DNA of 64,000 bases from Scylla paramamosain (Eukaryota; Arthropoda; Malacostraca; Decapoda; Portunidae). Made by a program: the position numbers and the translations under genes. This document shows positions 53,601-59,932 of the stretch, one piece after another (the first letter of the stretch is position 1; every line of letters starts with the position of its first letter). Below the pieces are notes generated by a model. The model had not been told where the DNA came from. It made no database searches and saw only the letters and a program-made list of their open reading frames with translations. Where the stretch lies: NCBI RefSeq assembly GCF_035594125.1, contig NC_087156.1:16406997-16470996 (forward strand), in the 5' to 3' direction.

Positions 53601-54044
53601 AATGAATGGAAGAATGAGATGGAAAGAAAGAAGACCCTGGAATGGTACAAGGAGAAAGAGGCCCCGAGGTATGAAAGGTGGTATGATGGAAGCCTGGGCG
53701 GTGATCTTCTCTTCCGAGCGAGGGCACAGTGTATGGATGTGAATGCAAGGAGTTACAGGTGGTCTGAGTCCCGCAGCAAAGTGTGCCAGATGTGTGACAT
53801 GGGAGAGGATGAGACGGTGGAACATGTGGTGCTGGAGTGTGTGCAGTATGCCAGAGACAGGAATGAGATGATGCAAGTGATACTGACTGAGTTAGGGCAT
53901 GATAGGAATGAAAGAGTGGAGAAGACAGGAAAGGAATGGATGGTGTTGTTGCTGGGACTGTGTAGAGAGGCCAATGAAAGGATGATTGAGGCGGTGAAAG
54001 AGTTTCTGGAGAGAATGTGGCGTGCCAGGTGTATGAACAATTAG
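50652..54044 (+). CDS. LINE ORF2: APE endonuclease / reverse transcriptase (copy 1)
   Basis: About 1,130 residues. An apurinic-type endonuclease (1-240) has N7 in NVRGW, E35 in TETH, D151/N153 in GDMNAH, D203 in IDYML, and D231/H232 in SDHN. A basic linker (300-400) follows. The reverse transcriptase (about 480-790) shows GKAAGPDDIP, NYRPIALVN, FLDIEKAYD (D616), GVRQGCILSP, YADD (D716, D717) and YKYLGMW. A C-terminal C-x2-C-x9-H-x4-C finger is at C1045, C1048, H1058, C1063. The protein would nick the target and prime cDNA on it. The start is uncertain: codon 1 is GTG, the first ATG is codon 6 directly before catalytic N7, and the frame is open back to 50,589. Copy 1 has Arg332 where copies 2 and 3 have Met. 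Confidence 0.95.
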   Translation: MKIGCMNVRGWGVGKFEDVCKELREWRFDLVGLTETHLRDDVRMEGCEYVMIGKGRKAQETLGGGVALLYKKERGLKVEEIDVGECTSSEDVLAVRVECMDGRGRPEKVVLVVAYMTVMGERAERENRRKYDILKKVVREHGEERVLIMGDMNAHVGILGEQVNRNGEMLGEFVDELELENLNVTLAEGRVTWSAREQESAIDYMLVNGRMREIVSHMWIDEDGLVDIVSDHNMLVVECLMQGGNEVKVASKRKKWRLRDVGWENFQVDLSERSWDDESVHDVEHLNEKLVEDVRGAAENQIGFVRVGRRKNVCKPWWNDEIRAARKERKRRSRQCRWLRKKRHESDEAENEYLNAWAAYVKQQRLTRRMIMNAKVKSERSVIQSLREKGMEGGREWYKFMRGENMSGSVGVESLKVEGVVITEKDGIREAIKGFWEEVGGVGEMFSVREECVTLERKNADELDERISRDEVERCVRRQKNGKAAGPDDIPYEFYKNGGEVVIDRMTELFNRVWDEERVPRKWNESRVCLLHKGGFKSKNELKNYRPIALVNTVGKVFSAVLNERLCKWIERAGVLGEEQNGFRRDRRAEDNMFVVNEMIEKKKKDGGKLYLGFLDIEKAYDRVNREMLGRVLEKIGLSAKIVNVVQSMYVDTRARYRLGDIETDWVKSERGVRQGCILSPTLFSLYTEELAARMRRMNVGVSVGNDKVCVLLYADDVVVMSESADELQSLLDVVDGYGKDFGVRFSSEKSKVMIVNRSEDESNVVWRLGENELRQVQEYKYLGMWMSPSGCAKAKNEKISMLNQWVGRLGSAARMRASKYDVLREVWKSVAVPCIMYGMDVIAWNESEIDKLEVGQNKVARMALSAPRCTAVEALRGDMGWSTFRERLTKATLRYKIRLERMDDARIARKVYLWNESGSKWRKRCMRMTDRNGLQVVWAIRMAGRNQNEREWVVTRGGRVGAEWDVRKWKNEIDKEVKCVGLNEWKNEMERKKTLEWYKEKEAPRYERWYDGSLGGDLLFRARAQCMDVNARSYRWSESRSKVCQMCDMGEDETVEHVVLECVQYARDRNEMMQVILTELGHDRNERVEKTGKEWMVLLLGLCREANERMIEAVKEFLERMWRARCMNN

Positions 54045-54062
54045 GATAGAGGATGCTGTTCG

Positions 54063-54090
54063 TTTCTCTTTTTTTTCCCCCTTTCTACAG
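54063..54090 (+). promoter_or_regulatory. Splice-acceptor-like pyrimidine tract and CTACAG in LINE 3' UTR (copy 1)
   Basis: About 24 consecutive pyrimidines followed by ACAG|GAG, 19 bases after the ORF2 stop. This matches a eukaryotic 3' splice site. Use is unproven. Confidence 0.55.
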
Positions 54091-54139
54091 GAGTTGCCGA
54101 TCCAAAGGCCTGGCTCAGGAGTGATCCTGTGCCACCTGT

Positions 54140-54215
54140 ACCATCAAGATCAAGATCAAGATATACCATCAAGATCAAGATCAAGATGTAGCATGAAGAC
54201 CAAGATCAAGATCAG
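54140..54215 (+). repeat. LINE copy 1 tail, three tandem 3'-end units
   Basis: TACCATCAAGATCAAGATCA occurs twice (54,139 and 54,164), then a diverged TAGCATGAAGACCAAGATCA unit follows at 54,189. The tail is therefore longer and more complex than those of copies 2 and 3. Confidence 0.88.
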
Positions 54216-54327
54216 AGAAGCTGCCGGATCCGTCCGCGGTGTGTACAAGTGGCATTGCCTTGCTCTCTGAGTTTTCTCTGAGTTTTGTGGTTTATATTTC
54301 TTGCCTGTGTGCTGAAATACCCTGAAA

Positions 54328-55242
54328 ATGGTGATGAGCGCGTGTGGTTCATGCGAGGAGAGTGTGGCGAACAGGCAAAGGGCTGTGGCATGCGAGAGAT
54401 GCATGGCCTGGTTCCATGTAGCCTGTGTGGGCATGAGGGAGGCCAACATGAAGGCGCTGGGGTTCGAGCTTCTGGTGTTCCTCTGCAGGGAATGCCTGAG
54501 CAAGAGCCTCAATGAATGGAGGAACCAGGATGAAGAAAAAGAAGAGAGAGTGGAGCAGAGCACCCAGACAGAAAACCTGATGAAAGAGGCAGAAGCACAG
54601 ACGACGAAGACTGAAGAAAGAAAAGACCAGCAAGAAGTGGTGGAAGTGGCCAGAACAGACAGACGCCCAAGGAAGAAGAGAATGGTAGTCAAGAAAGCCC
54701 CAGTACGTGTCATTGGAGACAGCATGGTAAGGAAGACTCCCGACTTTGTGAGAAGGGAAATTGAGTGCACCAGCATGGGAGGTGCTAAGATCCAAGACAT
54801 CAAGAGGAAAGTCAAGGAAGAAGTGCAAGAAATGGAAGAGAGAAGCCTGCTAGTTGTCCAAGGAGGAGGCAACAACTTAGTAGAGGCAGGTGCTGAAGAC
54901 ACGGTAAAGGAAGTGATAGAAGCAGTGAGGGCAGCAGAAGAGAAGAAGATGTGTGTGGCTGTGGTGGGGGTCCTGCGGCGCCCACGGGAAGGAGTGCAGT
55001 ATGAGAAGGTTAGAAGAGAAACGAACCGCAAGATATGCATGGAACTCATGAAGATCAAGATGGAATGGATGGCAGAGAAGAAGGGCAACGTGAGCTTCCT
55101 GGACATGGATGGGATCCTTGACCAGGACAAATTCTTCGGGAGAGACGGGGTCCACCTCAACCACAACGGGAATGAGAGGCTAGGACGTCGACTGGCTGAG
55201 TGGATGAGGGCGAGGCAGGTGTGTTGTGTGGACGATGCATGA
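54328..55242 (+). CDS. LINE ORF1: PHD finger plus SGNH esterase-like protein (copy 2)
   Basis: 304 residues, identical to ORF1 of copy 1 except Val31 for Ile31, inside the PHD finger between its His and the next Cys. The eight zinc ligands and the Ser132, Asn182, Asp273 and His276 esterase residues are all kept. It begins at the first ATG, 82 nt after CAAGTGG, and ends at a TGA followed by CGA, in frame with ORF2. It would act with the ORF2 protein in the LINE ribonucleoprotein. Since copy 3 also has Val31, Val is the majority state here and Ile31 may be private to copy 1. Confidence 0.92.
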   Translation: MVMSACGSCEESVANRQRAVACERCMAWFHVACVGMREANMKALGFELLVFLCRECLSKSLNEWRNQDEEKEERVEQSTQTENLMKEAEAQTTKTEERKDQQEVVEVARTDRRPRKKRMVVKKAPVRVIGDSMVRKTPDFVRREIECTSMGGAKIQDIKRKVKEEVQEMEERSLLVVQGGGNNLVEAGAEDTVKEVIEAVRAAEEKKMCVAVVGVLRRPREGVQYEKVRRETNRKICMELMKIKMEWMAEKKGNVSFLDMDGILDQDKFFGRDGVHLNHNGNERLGRRLAEWMRARQVCCVDDA

Positions 55243-55320
55243 CGAGGAGGACCCACTGATGTCAGCAAACATGGAAGAAAAGAGACTAACCAGGCAAGTA
55301 AATGTGTGAAGATTGGCTGT
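55240..55320 (+). other. Single-UGA junction between ORF1 and ORF2 (copy 2)
   Basis: Base for base the same as in copy 1: GCA-TGA-CGA, then an open linker in the same frame to the first ATG at 55,321. Confidence 0.8.
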
Positions 55321-58300
55321 ATGAATGTGAGAGGATGGGGTGTGGGCAAGTTTGAGGATGTATGCAAGGAGCTCAGGGAGTGGAGGTTCGACTTAGTCGG
55401 GCTCACTGAGACTCACCTGAGAGATGATGTACGAATGGAGGGATGCGAGTATGTTATGATTGGAAAGGGGCGTAAGGCACAGGAAACACTGGGAGGAGGC
55501 GTAGCCCTACTCTACAAGAAAGAAAGAGGACTGAAAGTAGAGGAGATTGATGTGGGGGAGTGTACAAGTAGTGAGGATGTGCTTGCAGTCAGAGTGGAAT
55601 GCATGGATGGTCGTGGCAGACCAGAGAAGGTGGTACTGGTGGTAGCGTACATGACTGTCATGGGTGAAAGAGCAGAGAGGGAAAATAGGAGGAAGTATGA
55701 CATACTTAAGAAAGTTGTGAGAGAGCATGGAGAGGAGAGAGTGCTAATTATGGGTGACATGAATGCACATGTGGGAATACTGGGGGAACAGGTGAACAGG
55801 AATGGTGAAATGCTTGGAGAGTTTGTTGATGAACTGGAGCTGGAAAATCTGAACGTTACTTTGGCAGAGGGGCGTGTGACTTGGAGTGCAAGAGAACAGG
55901 AATCGGCAATTGACTACATGTTGGTGAATGGAAGAATGCGTGAAATTGTGTCGCACATGTGGATAGATGAGGATGGTTTGGTTGATATTGTGTCCGATCA
56001 CAACATGCTGGTTGTGGAGTGCTTGATGCAGGGTGGGAATGAAGTGAAAGTGGCAAGTAAGAGAAAGAAGTGGAGACTGAGAGATGTAGGGTGGGAGAAC
56101 TTTCAGGTTGATCTGAGTGAGAGAAGCTGGGACGACGAAAGTGTGCATGACGTGGAGCATCTGAATGAGAAACTGGTTGAGGACGTGAGGGGTGCTGCTG
56201 AGAACCAGATAGGGTTTGTGAGAGTAGGTAGAAGAAAGAATGTATGTAAACCATGGTGGAATGATGAAATCAGAGCGGCTAGGAAGGAGCGAAAGAGAAT
56301 GAGTAGACAGTGTAGATGGCTGAGGAAAAAGAGGCATGAAAGCGATGAGGCAGAGAATGAGTATCTGAATGCATGGGCAGCGTATGTGAAGCAGCAGCGG
56401 TTGACGAGACGAATGATAATGAATGCTAAAGTGAAGAGTGAAAGGAGCGTGATTCAATCTTTAAGGGAGAAAGGTATGGAAGGTGGCCGTGAATGGTACA
56501 AGTTCATGAGAGGTGAGAATATGTCAGGCAGTGTTGGTGTGGAGAGTCTAAAAGTGGAGGGTGTAGTTATAACAGAGAAGGATGGAATCAGGGAGGCAAT
56601 CAAAGGGTTCTGGGAAGAAGTAGGTGGGGTAGGTGAGATGTTTAGTGTGAGAGAAGAATGTGTAACACTGGAAAGGAAGAATGCAGATGAACTGGATGAA
56701 AGAATCAGTAGGGATGAAGTGGAGAGGTGTGTGAGAAGGCAGAAGAATGGCAAGGCAGCAGGTCCAGATGATATACCCTATGAGTTCTACAAGAATGGTG
56801 GGGAGGTAGTGATAGACAGAATGACTGAGTTATTCAACCGAGTGTGGGATGAAGAGAGAGTGCCAAGAAAGTGGAATGAGAGCCGAGTGTGTCTGTTACA
56901 TAAGGGAGGATTTAAGAGTAAGAATGAGCTGAAGAACTACAGGCCAATTGCATTAGTGAATACAGTAGGTAAAGTTTTCAGTGCAGTGTTGAATGAGAGA
57001 CTGTGTAAATGGATTGAGAGAGCTGGAGTGCTGGGTGAAGAACAGAATGGTTTTCGTAGGGACAGGAGAGCTGAGGACAATATGTTTGTGGTGAATGAAA
57101 TGATTGAGAAGAAAAAGAAGGATGGGGGTAAATTGTACCTAGGTTTTTTGGATATAGAGAAAGCTTATGATAGAGTGAACAGAGAAATGTTAGGTAGAGT
57201 CTTAGAAAAGATTGGATTGAGTGCAAAGATAGTTAACGTAGTGCAAAGTATGTATGTGGACACAAGAGCTAGATACAGGCTAGGAGACATAGAAACAGAC
57301 TGGGTGAAGAGTGAGAGAGGAGTTAGGCAGGGCTGTATATTGTCACCAACCCTTTTTAGCCTGTATACAGAGGAGCTAGCAGCCAGGATGAGAAGAATGA
57401 ATGTAGGGGTAAGTGTGGGGAATGATAAAGTATGTGTGCTCCTTTATGCAGATGATGTAGTTGTTATGAGTGAATCGGCAGATGAGCTTCAAAGTTTGTT
57501 GGATGTAGTGGATGGCTATGGTAAAGACTTTGGAGTAAGGTTTAGCAGTGAGAAAAGCAAAGTAATGATTGTGAATAGATCAGAGGATGAAAGTAATGTG
57601 GTATGGAGACTTGGAGAGAATGAGTTGAGACAGGTGCAAGAATACAAGTACTTAGGGATGTGGATGAGTCCTAGTGGGTGTGCAAAGGCAAAGAATGAAA
57701 AGATAAGTATGCTAAACCAGTGGGTAGGTCGATTGGGAAGCGCGGCAAGGATGAGAGCAAGTAAGTATGATGTGTTGAGAGAAGTGTGGAAGAGTGTGGC
57801 TGTGCCATGTATAATGTATGGTATGGATGTGATTGCATGGAATGAAAGTGAAATTGATAAGTTAGAAGTGGGCCAGAACAAAGTAGCAAGGATGGCACTG
57901 AGTGCACCGAGGTGCACAGCAGTTGAAGCCTTGAGAGGTGACATGGGATGGAGCACCTTCAGAGAAAGACTGACAAAAGCCACACTTAGGTACAAGATTA
58001 GGCTTGAGAGAATGGATGATGCAAGAATAGCAAGGAAGGTGTACCTGTGGAATGAAAGTGGAAGCAAATGGAGGAAGAGATGCATGAGAATGACAGACAG
58101 GAATGGATTGCAAGTTGTGTGGGCGATAAGAATGGCTGGTAGGAATCAAAATGAGCGTGAATGGGTGGTAACAAGAGGAGGAAGAGTGGGAGCCGAATGG
58201 GATGTGAGAAAATGGAAGAATGAGATAGACAAAGAAGTGAAATGTGTGGGACTGAATGAATGGAAGAATGAGATGGAAAGAAAGAAGACCCTGGAATGGT

Positions 58301-58698
58301 ACAAGGAGAAAGAGGCCCCGAGGTATGAAAGGTGGTATGATGGAAGCCTGGGCGGTGATCTTCTCTTCCGAGCGAGGGCACAGTGTATGGATGTGAATGC
58401 AAGGAGTTACAGGTGGTCTGAGTCCCGCAGCAAAGTGTGCCAGATGTGTGACATGGGAGAGGATGAGACGGTGGAACATGTGGTGCTGGAGTGTGTGCAG
58501 TATGCCAGAGACAGGAATGAGATGATGCAAGTGATACTGACTGAGTTAGGGCATGATAGGAATGAAAGAGTGGAGAAGACAGGAAAGGAATGGATGGTGT
58601 TGTTGCTGGGACTGTGTAGAGAGGCCAATGAAAGGATGATTGAGGCGGTGAAAGAGTTTCTGGAGAGAATGTGGCGTGCCAGGTGTATGAACAATTAG
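55306..58698 (+). CDS. LINE ORF2: APE endonuclease / reverse transcriptase (copy 2)
   Basis: About 1,130 residues. The endonuclease (N7, E35, D151, N153, D203, D231, H232), the RT (D616 and Y714-ADD) and the terminal Cys/His finger are all intact. The only protein difference I find from copy 1 is Met332 for Arg332, in the basic linker between endonuclease and RT. A few silent changes occur, for example GTC to GTA just before KPWWND and AGG to AGA in the VNRE motif. The start problem is the same: codon 1 is GTG and the first ATG, at 55,321, lies directly before the catalytic Asn. It is predicted to carry out target-primed reverse transcription in the nucleus. Nothing in the sequence suggests inactivation. 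Confidence 0.95.
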   Translation: MKIGCMNVRGWGVGKFEDVCKELREWRFDLVGLTETHLRDDVRMEGCEYVMIGKGRKAQETLGGGVALLYKKERGLKVEEIDVGECTSSEDVLAVRVECMDGRGRPEKVVLVVAYMTVMGERAERENRRKYDILKKVVREHGEERVLIMGDMNAHVGILGEQVNRNGEMLGEFVDELELENLNVTLAEGRVTWSAREQESAIDYMLVNGRMREIVSHMWIDEDGLVDIVSDHNMLVVECLMQGGNEVKVASKRKKWRLRDVGWENFQVDLSERSWDDESVHDVEHLNEKLVEDVRGAAENQIGFVRVGRRKNVCKPWWNDEIRAARKERKRMSRQCRWLRKKRHESDEAENEYLNAWAAYVKQQRLTRRMIMNAKVKSERSVIQSLREKGMEGGREWYKFMRGENMSGSVGVESLKVEGVVITEKDGIREAIKGFWEEVGGVGEMFSVREECVTLERKNADELDERISRDEVERCVRRQKNGKAAGPDDIPYEFYKNGGEVVIDRMTELFNRVWDEERVPRKWNESRVCLLHKGGFKSKNELKNYRPIALVNTVGKVFSAVLNERLCKWIERAGVLGEEQNGFRRDRRAEDNMFVVNEMIEKKKKDGGKLYLGFLDIEKAYDRVNREMLGRVLEKIGLSAKIVNVVQSMYVDTRARYRLGDIETDWVKSERGVRQGCILSPTLFSLYTEELAARMRRMNVGVSVGNDKVCVLLYADDVVVMSESADELQSLLDVVDGYGKDFGVRFSSEKSKVMIVNRSEDESNVVWRLGENELRQVQEYKYLGMWMSPSGCAKAKNEKISMLNQWVGRLGSAARMRASKYDVLREVWKSVAVPCIMYGMDVIAWNESEIDKLEVGQNKVARMALSAPRCTAVEALRGDMGWSTFRERLTKATLRYKIRLERMDDARIARKVYLWNESGSKWRKRCMRMTDRNGLQVVWAIRMAGRNQNEREWVVTRGGRVGAEWDVRKWKNEIDKEVKCVGLNEWKNEMERKKTLEWYKEKEAPRYERWYDGSLGGDLLFRARAQCMDVNARSYRWSESRSKVCQMCDMGEDETVEHVVLECVQYARDRNEMMQVILTELGHDRNERVEKTGKEWMVLLLGLCREANERMIEAVKEFLERMWRARCMNN

Positions 58699-58716
58699 GA
58701 TAGAGGATGCTGTTCG

Positions 58717-58745
58717 TTTCTCTTTTTTTTTTCCCCTTTCTACAG
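58717..58745 (+). promoter_or_regulatory. Splice-acceptor-like pyrimidine tract and CTACAG (copy 2)
   Basis: As in copy 1 but with a slightly longer T-run and fewer C residues before TTTCTACAG|GAG. Confidence 0.55.
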
Positions 58746-58794
58746 GAGTTGCCAATCCAAAGGCCTGGCTCAGGAGTGATCCTGTGCCACCTGT

Positions 58795-58821
58795 ACCATC
58801 AAGATCAAGATCAAGATCAAG
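58795..58821 (+). repeat. LINE copy 2 tail, (ATCAAG)n
   Basis: ACC followed by four ATCAAG units, then a 23-bp spacer (58,822-58,844) that contains GTACCAGCTGC before copy 3 begins. Confidence 0.9.
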
Positions 58822-58939
58822 CGTGATCTTTATGTACCAGCTGCTCCGCGGTGTGTACAAGTGGCTTTGCCTTGCTCTCTGAGTTTTCTCTGAGTTTTGT
58901 GGTTTATATTTCTTGCCTGTGTGCTGAAATACCCTGAAA

Positions 58940-59854
58940 ATGGTGATGAGCGCGTGTGGTTCATGCGAGGAGAGTGTGGCGAACAGGCAAAGGGCTGTGG
59001 CATGCGAGAGATGCATGGCCTGGTTCCATGTAGCCTGTGTGGGCATGAAGGAGGCCAACATGAAGGCGCTGGGGTTCGAGCTTCTGGTGTTCCTCTGCAG
59101 GGAATGCCTGAGCAAGAGCCTCAATGAATGGAGGAACCAGGATGAAGAAAAAGAAGAGAGAGTGGAGCAGAGCACCCAGACAGAAAACCTGATGAAAGAG
59201 GCAGAAGCACAGACGACGAAGACTGAAGAGAGAAAAGACCAGCAAGAAGTGGTGGAAGTGGCCAGAACAGACAGACGCCCAAGGAAGAAGAGAATGGTAG
59301 TCAAGAAAGCCCCAGTACGTGTCATTGGAGACAGCATGGTAAGGAAGACTCCTGACTTTGTGAGAAGGGAAATTGAGTGCACCAGCATGGGAGGTGCTAA
59401 GATCCAAGACATCAAGAGGAAAGTCAAGGAAGAAGTGCAAGAAATGGAAGAGAGAAGCCTGCTAGTTGTCCAAGGAGGAGGCAACAACTTAGTAGAGGCA
59501 GGTGCTGAAGACACAGTAAAGGAAGTGATAGAAGCAGTGAGGGCAGCAGAAGAAAAGAAGATGTGTGTGGCTGTGGTGGGGGTCCTGCGGCGCCCACGGG
59601 AAGGAGTGCAGTATGAGAAGGTTAGAAGAGAAACGAACCGCAAGATATGCATGGAACTCATGAAGATCAAGATGGAATGGATGGCAGAGAAGAAGGGCAA
59701 CGTGAGCTTCCTGGACATGGATGGGATCCTTGACCAGGACAAATTCTTCGGGAGAGACGGGGTCCACCTCAACCACAACGGGAATGAGAGGCTAGGACGT
59801 CGACTGGCTGAGTGGATGAGGGCGAGGCAGGTGTGTTGTGTGGACGACGCATGA
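58940..59854 (+). CDS. LINE ORF1: PHD finger plus SGNH esterase-like protein (copy 3)
   Basis: 304 residues. Compared with copy 2 the one protein change is Lys37 for Arg37, just after the PHD His/Cys pair. All zinc ligands and the esterase Ser132, Asn182, Asp273 and His276 are intact. Several silent changes are present (GAA to GAG, CCC to CCT, GAT to GAC just before the last codon). The last of these removes the out-of-frame ATG that overlaps the ORF1 stop in copies 1 and 2, so that ATG is unlikely to be essential for making ORF2 if copy 3 is competent. Confidence 0.92.
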   Translation: MVMSACGSCEESVANRQRAVACERCMAWFHVACVGMKEANMKALGFELLVFLCRECLSKSLNEWRNQDEEKEERVEQSTQTENLMKEAEAQTTKTEERKDQQEVVEVARTDRRPRKKRMVVKKAPVRVIGDSMVRKTPDFVRREIECTSMGGAKIQDIKRKVKEEVQEMEERSLLVVQGGGNNLVEAGAEDTVKEVIEAVRAAEEKKMCVAVVGVLRRPREGVQYEKVRRETNRKICMELMKIKMEWMAEKKGNVSFLDMDGILDQDKFFGRDGVHLNHNGNERLGRRLAEWMRARQVCCVDDA

Positions 59855-59932
59855 CGAGGAGGACTCACTGATGTCAGCAAACATGAAAGAAAAGAGACTA
59901 ACCAGGCAAGTAAATGCGTGAAGATTGGCTGT
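59852..59932 (+). other. Single-UGA junction between ORF1 and ORF2 (copy 3)
   Basis: GCA-TGA-CGA is kept and the linker stays open to the first ATG at 59,933 despite three linker differences: CCC to CTC, GGA to GAA, and TGT to TGC. None introduces a stop. Confidence 0.8.

Larger units (their letters stand above)
49592..54215 (+). mobile_element. Full-length CR1-like non-LTR retrotransposon, copy 1
   Basis: The first of three head-to-tail LINE copies. It has an 82-nt 5' UTR, ORF1 (49,674-50,588), ORF2 (open to 54,044), a short 3' UTR with a pyrimidine tract, and an ATCAAG-type tail (54,140-54,215) instead of poly-A. Homology with copies 2 and 3 begins at CAAGTGG (49,592). The other two extend further 5' with TCCGCGGTGTGTA, so copy 1 lacks about 13 or more terminal bases. 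The PHD plus esterase ORF1 is the arrangement described for CR1-group elements; clade assignment beyond that is uncertain without an RT phylogeny. No clear target-site duplication is visible. Confidence 0.93.
54233..58821 (+). mobile_element. Full-length CR1-like non-LTR retrotransposon, copy 2
   Basis: Starts at TCCGCGGTGTGTACAAGTGG, 17 bases after the tail of copy 1, in the same orientation. A weaker match to copy 3 (AGCTGC) lies a few bases upstream, so the true 5' end may be a little earlier. By eye about eight substitutions separate it from copy 1 over 4.5 kb. These include T to A in the leader (GGCATTGCC), ORF1 Ile31Val, ORF2 Arg332Met and a 3' UTR change (GCCAATCC). All reading frames are intact. 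The tail is a short uniform ATCAAG run at 58,795-58,821. Confidence 0.93.
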
